64,000 bases of DNA from Pseudofabraea citricarpa (taxonomy: Eukaryota; Ascomycota; Leotiomycetes; Helotiales; Dermateaceae), in assembly GCA_029641185.1 (NCBI GenBank), contig JAPWGK010000012.1, forward strand, positions 1,272,991 to 1,336,990. The letters run 5' to 3'. The translations under genes and the position numbers were made by a program. Numbering within the stretch: position 1 is the first letter of the stretch; each line of letters opens with the position of its first letter. A model generated the notes under the pieces. The model saw nothing but the letters and a program-made list of their open reading frames with translations. It did no database searches and was not told the origin of the DNA. Below, in pieces: positions 48,751-60,219 of this stretch.

Positions 48751-50880
48751 TAATAGTAACTAATAAAAGAATTTCTTAAAGTTCTTATAACTAATATTAG
48801 TTACTTAAATATCTTATCTCCTATTATTTCTACTTAGAATAAAGTTTAGATAAAAATAAATAATTATAAGATTATAAAATAATAAATATAAAAAATAAGG
48901 ATTTATTTATAACTAAATAAGTAAAAATATAAGAAATAATTATATTACCTATTAGTAAAACGTTCTAGCTCGTACTTAAAACTTTAATTAAAGTTCGAGT
49001 AAAAATTTATTCTTATAAATTCGAATTAAATATTAGAAATATTATAGTTACTAAGTAATATTTCTTAATAATAGAAAATACGATTATTTAAATAACTAAC
49101 TAATCTTAACTTAGAACTATTTTATAGATTATAGAATAAAATAAGATAATTTCTAGCTTTCTAGTTATATAATTATACTTATTAAGAAAATTTATTACTA
49201 AAGTTATAGATTTATTAGTATTTATTTAATTTCGAAGAAAGATAACTTTTATAATTATATAAAATATATTACTTATTATATTAACCTTATAATAATCTGT
49301 TATAAATTAGGGTTCTTTATTATTATAAAGTTTACTATCTTTTAACTAATAATCTAAGGTATAGAAAATTTATTTTTTCTTCGATTAATTTAAAAAGTAA
49401 AAGAATTAAGAACTAAGGAACTTTATATTATATTATTATAAAAGCTTATTAAAATCCTCTATTATCCTTTAGAATTATTATATCTTATACTAAATCATCC
49501 GATTATATAAAAGTAGAACCTAATAATTATAACTAGTTTAGATCTTTATTATTCTTAATTACTTTAGATATCTAAGATAAGAGATTTATTATAATCGCCT
49601 TTTTATTACTTATAAAAAAGCTTTCTATTAAGAAGTTATATATATTAACCCTAAATAAATTAGTAATTATTATAAAGATTATTATAAGAGGGTTATATAC
49701 CTATCTAGATACTAATAAATCTTAAAGTATTTTTAGGTTTAATCGTAAAAGATAAAAAATCTTTATTTATAAGCTATTATTTTACTAGTTCTAGGGTATC
49801 TTTTTTATATAACTAATTTATATAAAACCTAAATCCTAAACGAATTAAGAATATAATAACTTTATAGTAATAAACCCTTATATTTTTAGAAAAAGCTTTT
49901 ATATACTTTACCCTAGTAAAGCTATTATAAGTAGACTACTTAATAGGCGAATAACTAGTATAAAGATTAGTATAATATAATTTTAGAGTTAGGAAATAAA
50001 ATTATTAAGTTATCTCTCTTAAATAAAATATCCTTATCTAATTTTCCTTTATCCTTTAGTATAATAAAGTTATTCGCTTTATCTACTTAATAAATACGAT
50101 TCTCTTTATTATTATTACTAGTATTATTCTCCTAATTTTTACTAGCCCTTAGGTTTAGAATAATCGTATTTATATTATTATAGATAAATCTAACTAGATC
50201 TTAGATTAATAGTAATATATACTTTCCTTTACGAATCCTTATTTATATTAGTATTAATTACTATAATAATTACTATAGACTTACTAATTATTTTAGATAT
50301 TCTAATTATATTAGTCTAAAAGGGTCTTCTTTCTTATATCTAAAGTAGCTTAAAAACTAGGAGTTAACTTAAGCTTCTTTCTAGTATATATCTTAGTAAT
50401 TATATCTACTTTTTTTATCCTATTAATTATTACTTTATAACTAGTAAGACTAGTATTTCGTATACGAGCTTTTATTATATAAGAATTATTACTAAGCTTT
50501 ATTAATACCTTATACTTTAGGCTATATTATTAAGGTATAAGATTAAAAGATATTATTACTAATATTAATTAATATAATAATTAATATAAAGTAGGTATTA
50601 AAGTAAGATACTAATAAGTATAATTACTAAATTATAATATAAAGCTATAGTAGTTATAAGGTTAAGGTTCGAATATTAAGGTTATTATAAGTAAAAAGTA
50701 AAATATATAATTTATATAAGCTAATTAGATAATTATTATTATCTGTAATTTTAGTATATTTTTCTTTACTTTTCTTACTACTATTACTAATAATATTATC
50801 TTAACTATATAACCCCTTAATAATTATAAACCCCTCTTTATATTATTATAATATATTACTTTCTAATTAATAATATACTA
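48750..50880. other. Mutated repeat DNA, unclassified
   Basis: CA/TG-depleted sequence with fairly long plus-strand frames when TAA/TAG are read through (for example about 49900-50250) but no motif I can name. No LTR pair or inverted repeat was found. It may be another DNA transposon or the 5' part of the element carrying the hAT relic. Confidence 0.4.
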
Positions 50881-52200
50881 ATTATTATATTAATCCTCCC
50901 TAGTATTATAGTATATTATAAACCGAAGATATTAAAAGTTATAAAAGTTATTATATATAAAAAACGTATAATTACTAAAATATCTTATAAGATTATTCTA
51001 GATAATAAAATAATTCTTATAATCCTAAAGATTAAAAAGCTTTATTATTAGAAGTCTAGAAGTAAGTTAATTATTATTTTAATTATTATTTTTACTAATA
51101 TAATTATAGCTATTATTTTTTATAATATCTATTAGTATTAAAAATTATATAATCTTCTTTTTCCTTAACTTTTATTTTAGAGAGTTATTAGGGAAATTAT
51201 AAAAGATATTTACTTTAGTTATTATATATAATATATTATACTTAAGATAATATAAGAGACTATTAAATTTATACTTATTATAAAGTTTAAAAGTAAGCTT
51301 TTCTATTTACTAATCTTTATAGTAATTAATTATTAACTTATTCTTAGATATTAACCTTCTTATAATTTATACTAAATATATTATAATTATATAAAAGGAT
51401 ATAAAGATATTATATTAATTTTATAAGAATATAACTAGCTTCTCTAGTCCTAGTAGAAGTAATATTAAGACGTAAGTTAATATTAATCTTATAATAATCT
51501 TAGCTAATCTCTTTTTAGCTACGTACCTAAATCTTATTATAATCCTAGTTATACTCTTACTACTAGTAAAAATAATACTTAATAATAAGCTATGCTATCT
51601 ATTAGATAACTTACTTATTATAATATTACTTATACTTAGTTTAACCCTTCTATTAAGCTAAGAATACGTTTACTAGATAAACGCTCTTATATTCCTTTTT
51701 TTTTATAGGTTATCTTTATATTAATCTTATAATAATTAAATAACTAAGTATTATTCCTAGGCTATTATCTTAAAATAATAATCCGCCTAATAATAACTCG
51801 TATTCTCTAATTTTATCTCTAATTTAATCTCTAAGTTATTACTCTAAGTAAAGTTATTAAGAATCTTACTCTAATTATAATAATAATCTATCTAACCCTA
51901 GTAATTAAGATCCTAATTATTATAATAATAATAAGAATAAAGAGAACGATAAGAATAATAAGAATAATAGGAATAATAAGAATAATAAGAATAATAGGAA
52001 TAAGAAGAATAATAAGAATAATAGAAATAAGAAGAATAAGAAGAATAATAGGAATAATAAGAATAAGAGGCTATAAGTTAATAATAGAGAAAATTAGATT
52101 ACTTAGGAGTAATAATTATACTTTAGCCTAGTTAAACTAATAAAATATACTAGAAATAAATTACTTTTTTCTTTATATCTAAGTTATATCTTTAAGTAAT
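50880..52200. other. Mutated repeat DNA with a stop-poor plus-strand frame
   Basis: A plus-strand frame is open over much of about 50930-52090 with read-through of TAA/TAG, giving a Gln/Tyr/Ser-rich product ending in an Asn/Lys-repeat tail (51925-52075). It resembles a retroelement gag in composition, but no knuckle or pol follows. Family unknown. Confidence 0.35.
51925..52075. repeat. Imperfect GAATAATAA-type microsatellite tract
   Basis: About 150 bases of AAGAATAATAG/AGAATAATAAG units with variable spacing. If translated it gives Asn/Lys/Arg repeats. Confidence 0.8.
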
Positions 52201-52209
52201 TATTATACT

Positions 52210-53540
52210 AATTAGTATAATATTATAAGTACCTATAAATACCTATCTTATAGGTCGGGTTTTTCCTAAAAATTATAACCTACCCTATAGGTACCTATAA
52301 GTTATTTTAAAATAATAAAACCCGACTTATAAGTATTTATACTAAAGTTTAAGCTAATCTTTTCTTTTTTCTAATAAAAATATTTATACGTCTTAATAGA
52401 TCTCTTTTCTATTTTACTAATTATACTTATATATATTAACTTATCTTCTCTTCCTTTTAATAAGAATAATCTTATAAATAATAAGTATAAATTTCTATTA
52501 CCTCTTAATATTCCTTCGTCTTTCTTCTTTTTTATTCCTCTTTTATCTTATTATTCCTTCTTATATCTCCTCTTATATATTAGTTAACTAACTATCTTTT
52601 ATAGATAATCTATAGATCTTATTATAAAGTAATCTAAGTAAGTTTTCTTTTTTAGATTTTAATTATAAAAGTAATTCTAATAGCTTATTCTTTAAAAAAG
52701 TTTAATTTATTATTATAAAACTTATTTTTATTAAGATTTTATTATTAAATTAAACTTTTTCTTTAAAATAAGTTAAAGAAATTCTTTTTCTTTTACTTTA
52801 TTATATAATCTTTTACTAATCTTTTTTAGATATTAAGATTAAAATATAATAATTTAGGTTATATTAATTTTAACCTTCTTTTAAGTAAAAAGAATACTAG
52901 TATAATATATAAATATAATATTAAGATTACTAGTTAATATATCTATCTTTTAGTTAGTTTTTCTAATAAATCCTTTAAGGTTATATTATACTTTAAGTTA
53001 TATTATTAGATAAATTTAATAAGATTACTTTCAACCTTATTATATAACTTATTATATATCTAATTAAATTAATTATAATAAAATACTAGGTTTATAGTTT
53101 AAGTAATATTAAGGTTATAAAGGATCTTAATTATTATAAGTCTAATTAAAAAGTAATTAAGAATTAAGCTAAGAATCGTAAGGGTAATAAAAAGTATATA
53201 GTCTTAGTAACTATTATTAAAAATAAGATTATAATAGTTAAATTTAATATAAAGGAAATAATAAAGTAATTTTAAGTACTTTTAGGTTTAAAGTTTAATA
53301 ATATTAGGAAATTAGAGAAAGGAAAATAACTAAGAAAATTAATTAAAATATATAGATTTATATTATAAATTACTAGTAAAATAATAAATTAGGATTTCTC
53401 TAACTAATAATTCTAACTTAAATAAATTTATAAATTTATAAAAAAAAAAATCTAAATATAAATAATAATATTTCCTTATTCTTTCTAATATTAAAATTAA
53501 TAAGTTTAAACTTTTTAGTAAATATTATTATAAGACTTTT
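52210..53540 (+). mobile_element. Relic of the terminal-inverted-repeat element, left part
   Basis: The left end at about 52215-52370 (ACCTATAAATACC, TTATAGGTCGGG, CCCTATAGGTACC, then TATACTAAAGT) is the reverse complement of about 2967-3112. The body 52500-52830 aligns directly with 1800-2100. The right end was not found; the palindrome field begins soon after. Coding capacity was not recognised, so it may be non-autonomous. Confidence 0.45.
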
Positions 53541-53589
53541 ACTTTTATATATTCTTTAAAGTTCTTAGGTAACTTCTTATAAATATTTT

Positions 53590-54060
53590 AATATATTTTT
53601 AAAGTATATTATATAACGAAATTATAGGATTTCTAGCTTAATTTTAGTTTAAAGTATATTATATAATAAAATTTAACCCTTAAATTTTATTATATAATAT
53701 ACTCTAGACCTTAATTTTAATAATAAACTAGTATAAATAATAAACGAATATTTGATATATTATATAATAAAATTTAACTCTTAAATTTTATTATATAATA
53801 TACTCTAGATCTTAATTTTAATAATAAACTAGTATAAATAATAAACGAATATTTAGTACGTTATATAATAAAATTTAACCCTTAAATTTTATTATATAAT
53901 ATACTTTAGACCTTAATTTTAATAATAAACTAATATAAATAATAGATAAATATTTAATATATTATATAATAAAATTTAAGGGTTAAATTTTATTATATAA
54001 TATACCCTAGACCTTAAATTAATAGTAAACTAATATTTAGTAATACTAAGTATATAATAT
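53590..54060. repeat. Array of palindromic repeats, first block
   Basis: Four palindromes, each with arms close to TATTATATAATAAAATTTAA separated by three bases. The best is 53657-53676 / CCC / 53680-53699, with perfect 20-bp arms; others have spacers near 53778, 53879 and 53980, the last in the inverted sense (GGG). They are spaced about 100 bp apart and linked by TAGACCTTAATTTTAATAATAAACTAGTATAAA-type sequence. Some arms keep CG (TTATATAACGAAATT), probably the ancestral form. Confidence 0.85.
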
Positions 54061-54284
54061 AATAAAACTTAAGAGTTAATAGCTTTAATTCTAGCTAATA
54101 TATAAGAAGAATTCTATTAAATAATAAGATAGTTATTTCTATAAAAAATTAGAAGTCTACTTATTTATAGTAAGATATTTATCTAATTATAAGCTAATTA
54201 TTTATCTAAAAACTTAGAAGTCTACTTATTTATAATAAGAAGTATTTTAAAAGTTATTTTATTTATTATAAAATTACAAAAATT

Positions 54285-54470
54285 ATAATAATAACTAAAA
54301 TTAGAATAATAACTAAAATTAGAATAATAACTTAAATTAGAATAATAACTAAAATTAGAATAATAACTAAAATTAGAATAATAACTAAAATTAGAATAAT
54401 AACTAATAATAAAATTAGAATAATAACTAAAATTAGAATAATAACTAAAATTAAAATAATAACTAAATAG
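54285..54470. repeat. 18-bp minisatellite, about ten units
   Basis: The unit AATAATAACTAAAATTAG is repeated roughly ten times, with one unit carrying a 6-base insertion near 54405 (AACTAATAATAAAATT). Confidence 0.9.
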
Positions 54471-54609
54471 TTTTATATATCTCTAAATAGCTTATACAAG
54501 CGTTTTCTCACCTCTCGTTTCTTTTTATTACTAGTTATCTAAGATAAAACTAGACGTAAGGTTTATTAATTATAAAAGATTAATATTAAATAATAAGATA
54601 AAAATCCTA

Positions 54610-55030
54610 AAATTTCGTTATATAATATACCCTAAACCTTTAACTAAGTAGTAACTAAGTATTTAATAGTAAACTAATATTTAGTAGTAAACTAGTATTT
54701 AGTATATTATATAATAAAATTTAACCCTTAAATTTTATTATATAATATACCCTAGACCTTTAATTTTAGTAATAAACTAGTATTTAGTAATAAACTAGTA
54801 TTTAGTAATAAACTAGTATTTAGTAATAAACTAATATTTAGTATATTATATAACGAAATTTAACCCTTAAATTTTATTATATAATATACCTTAGACGTTT
54901 AATTTAAGTAATAAACTAGTATAAATAATAAACTAGTATTTAGTATATTATATAATAAAATTTAACCCTTAAATTTCGTTATATAATATACCTTAGACGT
55001 TTAATTAAAATAATAAACTAATATTTAATA
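54610..55030. repeat. Array of palindromic repeats, second block, with 18-bp units
   Basis: Three more copies of the 20-bp-arm palindrome (spacers CCC near 54725, 54863 and 54966). They are joined by repeats of an 18-bp unit TAATAAACTAGTATTTAG (about four perfect units at 54770-54843). The two blocks are separated by about 550 bases that include the 18-bp minisatellite. Confidence 0.85.
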
Positions 55031-55093
55031 ATATTACGTATATTAGTTAAAAAAATTAGGAGTTAATAGCTTTAATATTAGCTAATATATAAG

Positions 55094-55322
55094 AAAAATC
55101 AAATATTTCTTAGTAGTTATAACTTATTTTATTATAACCTAAAACCCTCTTATTATATTTTTATAGGAAAAATCAAATGTTTTTTAGTAGTTATAACTTA
55201 TTTTATTATAACCTAAAACCCTCTTATTATATTTTTATAAGAAGAATTAAATATTCCTTAGTAGTTATAACTTATTTTATTATAATTTAAAACTCTCTTA
55301 TTATATTTTTATAAGAAAAATC
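55094..55322. repeat. 74-bp tandem repeat, three units
   Basis: The unit begins AAAAATCAAATATTTCTTAG and ends TTATATTTTTATAAG. Period 74 is measured from the TC at 55099, 55173, 55247 (here TT) and 55321. The first two units keep CA and one keeps ATG (55177), so this array is less completely mutated than its surroundings. Confidence 0.9.
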
Positions 55323-55479
55323 AGTTTAAAGAAGATATTAAGACTAAAGAAAGCTTTATAAGTAATAATAAGCTAACTCTTTCTCCTAAGACTTAGAAGT
55401 TTATTTATTTATAATAAGATAACTTATATTAAATTTATTATAATAATATAGCTTTTAAGTATAAAGAGAATAAAAGGTA

Positions 55480-55585
55480 TATATTTACTTATATATTATA
55501 TATATACTTATATATTATATATATACTTATATATTATATATATACTTATATATTATATATATATTTATATATTATATATATACTA
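55480..55585. repeat. 19-bp AT-only tandem repeat
   Basis: The unit TATATATACTTATATATTA is repeated about five times. Confidence 0.9.
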
Positions 55586-55830
55586 AAGGCTAGGAATTCT
55601 AGTAGTTTTTAGTAAGATAATACTAATACTTTTAAGATATTACTTAGTTATAATAAGATATTTAAGAAGCTTATTTACTAGAATATATTAAAAGCTAGGA
55701 ATTCTAGTAATTTATAATAAGATAATACTAATACTTTTAAGATATTACTTAGTTATAATAAGACGATACTAATACTTTTAAGATATTACTTAGTTATAAT
55801 AAGATATTTGAGAAGCTTATTTACTAGAAC
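55586..55830. repeat. Compound direct repeat, period about 105 with inner 48-bp duplication
   Basis: GCTAGGAATTCTAG recurs at about 55589 and 55694. ACTAATACTTTTAAGATATTA occurs three times, the last two about 48 bases apart. AAGAAGCTTATTTACTAGAA closes both large units. Confidence 0.8.
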
Positions 55831-55839
55831 TTAAGATTT

Positions 55840-57015
55840 ATAATTCTCTTTATTATATACTTAGATTATCTTTTTATTAGCTTTAGTCTTAACTTTAGCT
55901 TATTTTACTAATAATTTTAGTAGAAAAATATATTAAACTCTTTTTAAATTATTAATCTTTTTCTTTTTTTTCTTTAAGTATATAATAAAGATTAAATATA
56001 CTAGTAATATATAATCTTTTATTTTAACTTAATTTAAAGATAATATTATTTTCTTTAGGTAAAATAATTATAATAATCGTTTAAGAAGTTCTTAAAAGGG
56101 TTAAAAGTTTTATAATAAAGCTTTTTCTTTAAGTAACTAACTTTTTTTAGTATACGAGATATTATATACTTAGAGCTATTATCTAAGTCTTTTAATTTAT
56201 AATTATTTCTTTTACGCTCTTACTTCTTAGTAATTATTTTATCTAATTTAGCTAATTTAGCTATAATTTATCCTCTTATAACTATAAACTTTATCTTTCT
56301 CTTTAGTCTAAAGAATTTAGTTTCTCTCTTTTTATTAGTAATATTTAGTAGATCTCTTAGAAATATATTATTATTATTATTAGTTTTTCGAACTTTTTTA
56401 ATTTTACTTAGGTTTTTTAAACAATAAAAATTAAAACTAATATCTATTATTTTATTTAGATATTACTAAAATAAATCGTATTTCTTATATAATTTCTAGC
56501 TAATAAGAATCTTAGCCCTTAGGTATAACCTAAGTTTATTAAGCTTTATAAGATCTTTTATCTTAGTAATATTATTTATTTAAGAATATAATATATATAA
56601 AGTATAATATATTATAAGAAGCTTTTTAATATAATCGCTTTTTTTAGTTATTTCTATTATTTTATAAGTAATCTCTCGTCTTTTTTTTATCTTATAATCG
56701 AAAATTTTATAAAATTTTAAGACCTTCTTATTATAATCTCTATTATTAAGAAGTTTACTTTTAGAGTTATCCTTAGTAGATCGTTTTTATCTACTAATAT
56801 TATATTTTAAGGGATCTTATATTCTAATAATTCTTATAAATCTAAATATCTTTTTTTAAACCTTTTTAATCTCTTAAACCTTTTTATTATTATTAAATAC
56901 TTAATTTAATTATTATTAGTTTAATACTAAAAATACGTCTTTTTATAATTTCTAGTTTATTTCTTTTAATAAACCTCTTTTATTTATTTCTTATTCTAAG
57001 AGATATTTGATTTTT
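55840..57015. other. Mutated repeat DNA, unclassified
   Basis: T-rich on the plus strand. Minus-strand frames give Lys/Glu-rich, coiled-coil-like peptides (for example 56840-57000) such as occur near the C-terminus of several DNA transposases, but no catalytic motif is visible. I cannot classify it. Confidence 0.35.
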
Positions 57016-57049
57016 AAGAAATTAATAGGAAAAATATAAGATTAAGGAA

Positions 57050-57245
57050 AATTTAGCTAACTAAAAGCTAGAAAGTAATTAACTAAAAGATAAGATTTAA
57101 GAAATTTTAGTTAATTAAAAGCTAAAATATTAACTAACTAGAAGATAGAATTCTAATTAACTAAAAGCTAGAATATTAATTAACTAGAAGCTAGAATATT
57201 AACTAACTAAAAGCTAGAACGTTAATTAACTAAAACGTATACTAA
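57050..57245. repeat. 22-23-bp tandem repeat
   Basis: The unit is close to CTAGAATATTAATTAACTAAAAG, seven to eight degenerate units, some with CG (CTAGAACGTTAATTAACTAA). Confidence 0.85.
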
Positions 57246-57309
57246 AAGAACTAATTAAAAGTTACTTAACTAATATAAACTTTTCTAGCTTTTTCTCTTA
57301 TTATATATA

Positions 57310-57500
57310 TCTTAAACCTCTTTTTATTTCGTTCTTTATTTAAGAGATATAACCTCTTTTTATTTTATTTCTTATTTTAAGAAGTATAAACTTCTTTTTA
57401 TTTCGTTTTTTATTCTAAGAGGTAAATCTCTTTTTATTTCGTTTTTTATTCTAAGAGATATAAGAGGTAAAATCTTTCTTATTTTATATTTCATTCTAAG
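57310..57500. repeat. About 45-50-bp tandem repeat
   Basis: TCTTTTTATTTCGTTTTTTATTCTAAGAGATATAA-like units are repeated four times with small length differences; a related sequence occurs near 56960-57005. Confidence 0.8.
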
Positions 57501-58800
57501 AGATAAATTAAAATAAAAATAAAAGTAAAAGATATATTTATATATAACTAAAAATATTTAATTAACTCTTTTCTCTCTTTTTTTTTCCCTTCTTTCTCTC
57601 TTTTTCTTCTTTTTATTCTTAATAATAATACTTAGATAAAATAATTAGAATTTATACCTAAGATTTAGCTTCTTAAAGTAAGTAAACTTTACTAAACTTA
57701 TATTTAATCCTAGAGATAATTTCTTTACTCTTAATAGATTTATTAGTTATATTAAGCTAATATATAATTTTAGAGAAATTATAAGTTTATAGAAATAATT
57801 ATATAATAATAATTATACTTATAATAAAATAAACTAAATATATATTTATCTTAAGTTATATATTATTCTTATTATTATATAAATATAATTATAAGATCTT
57901 AGAATTCTTAGAAGTTATTCTTTTCTTTTATATTATCTTAGTTATCTTAGCTAAAATCTTATTAGTTAATTTACTTAAGATAAAAGAAGTCTTAAAAAGT
58001 TAATATAATATAAGCTATATATTTCGATTAATCTTAATTATTATAATCTAGGTTAATTTTCCTCTTATATTATAAGAGAAAAATTTCCTTAGATTAAAGT
58101 AAGTAATTTTCCTAATATATTATATACTAAAAAGAGGTTTCTAAGGGTTATTCTTAGTTATAAGATAATAATTCTTTTTAGCTTACTTTTATTTCTAAAT
58201 ACCTAAGCTTAAGTTATTATAAAATAATAAATAAATACTCTTTAGCTTATAATTAAATATAATATAATTAGGTATATCTAAAAAATTAAGCGAAGCTTAA
58301 GTCTTAACTAACTAAGTTAAGATATATTATTTATAAAAAAGAATAATACTAGGAGCTAGGTTAAAAATAATATTAATAATTAGGTTAATTAAAGAAAAAG
58401 ATATTATAACTAGAATACTTTTATTAGTAAAAAGTAAAATAAAAGAATAAAAAAGATAAATTATAAAAGATTACTTTTATTATAAGTAATATTAGAAGAA
58501 GGAATAAAATTTAATCCTAGTAATAATATTAAAGTTAATTAAAAGACTAAGTATTAAATAAGTTAATAATATTTAAATATTTAATAAATAAATAATTATT
58601 TACTAGGAACTTATATATCTAATAAATTTTATTAAGTACTAGATAATATTATAAGATATTAGCTTTTTATAAAGAAAGTAAAAAAGATTAAATATATATT
58701 TCTTACTTTTATATCTAAATTAAAAAGTTTATTTATATCTTCTAAAAATATTATCTTCTTAATAAATATCTTCTTAACTAATATCTTCTTAACTAGTATT
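57500..58800. other. Mutated repeat DNA, nothing recognised
   Basis: CA/TG-depleted sequence between the minisatellites and the third 13.5-kb copy. I see no LTR, inverted repeat or readable domain. Just before 58801 there is a short direct repeat of AATATCTTCTTAACTA (about 58763-58797). Confidence 0.5.
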
Positions 58801-59102
58801 ATAATAAGGTAATAAATATTAGAGTATATCCGAATCTATAATACTATAAATATAACTAGTAACTAATATAATATATATAACTACGTATAAGGTATATTTA
58901 GTAATCGAATTAATAGTTATAATAATAAGAGATAAAAGAAGTAGTTAATTAATTATATAATTATAAAATATAAATAATAGTATATAACTCCTAAAGCGCT
59001 TAAAGAGTACTTATAAAGCCCTTATATAATAGTATCTAAGATAATAATAACTCCTTATAAAAGTAAAGAAAGTAATAAAATTAAGTATATAATCCTATTA
59101 TA
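58801..59102 (-). repeat. 13.5-kb element copy 3, 3' LTR
   Basis: About 302 bp, plus strand ATAATAAGGTAATAAATATT ... AATCCTATTATA. It aligns with the LTRs at 31433 and 44601. Confidence 0.9.
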
Positions 59103-60219
59103 TTCGTCTCTTATATAATAGCCTTTCTTATAATATTATTAGGTATCTCTTATCTTTAATAAATTAAAGTTAGGGTATAAGATATATATCTCTTATAACT
59201 CTAGGCTATTATAATCCGCTCCTCTAATTATCTTCTAAAAGATAATCTTATAACTCTTAGATTACTTTTCTCTTATAATAAATAAACTTATACTCCTCTA
59301 ATAAATACTTTTAATAACTAGTTAAGTTATTCTTAGCTTAGATCTCTTATAAGAATTATTACTTCTAATATAAAACTAAGTATTTTAATTATAGAAAATC
59401 CCTTAACTTAAGATATAAAGTTATAGTTCTCTTTTCTCTTCGTTTAGATATATTATAAACTCTAATATTTATTATTCTTACCTTTTAAAGATTAATTTAA
59501 TATTATATTCTTTCTTTTAACTATAATTATAATATTTATCTTCTATTATATAAAAAAAGAGTATTCTAGCTAAATTACCTCTTACTTATAAATTCCTTTA
59601 CTTCCTTTATTTAAACTAAAATAAAATATCTTTATAACTTTAACTTTATAATATCCTACTAAGTTTTTATTATTCTCTTCTTTTAATCTCTAATATATTT
59701 ATTTCTTTTCTTTTAGACCTAGTAAGTCCTTTTATAATCTTTATCCCTAGTTCTTAAATTATCTATTATTAATCTTATTATATAAGTTAATAATATATAT
59801 TAATTTACCTTTATACTAATTATTTCTTATATTATAATCTTAATCTAAATACGAAACTCCTAATCTTATTCCTAAGAAGCTAGCTATAAATTATTTTAAT
59901 ATAATAAGTTTATTCTTCTTTCTCTTATTATCTTTTATAAGAGCTTAATAAAAGTTTATATAATTAACTATAAGCGCTTATACTAAATATAAGGACTTAT
60001 TACTATTATAAAAGATAATATATATACTAGTATCCTTTTATATAAGTTCTTTATTTTATCTTACTTTATAAAAGTTTTACTAGATTATCTTATAAAAGAT
60101 AAGTAATACTTTATTAAGATATTTTATATACTAAGTAATTATAAGGATACTTATTACTTTAAATAAGTATACGCCCTAAATTATTATATCTAGGCCTAAG
60201 CTAACTCTTATATAAATTA

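Noticed and set aside
51925..52075. CRISPR-like repeat array
   Set aside because: Units are short, irregular GAATAATA repeats without unique spacers of constant length, in a eukaryotic repeat block.
3012..52335. A single 49-kb transposon bounded by inverted repeats at 3.0 and 52.3 kb
   Set aside because: Sequence beside the two inverted ends (1800-2100 and 52500-52830) matches in direct orientation on the outer sides, which fits two partial copies of a small element better than one giant element.
54285..54470. Regularly spaced repeats suggestive of a CRISPR
   Set aside because: The 18-bp units are contiguous with no spacers; it is a minisatellite.
53590..55030. Telomeric repeats (TTAACCCTTAA resembles CCCTAA)
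   Set aside because: The motif is only the centre of a longer palindrome and is never tandemly repeated as TTAGGG/CCCTAA.
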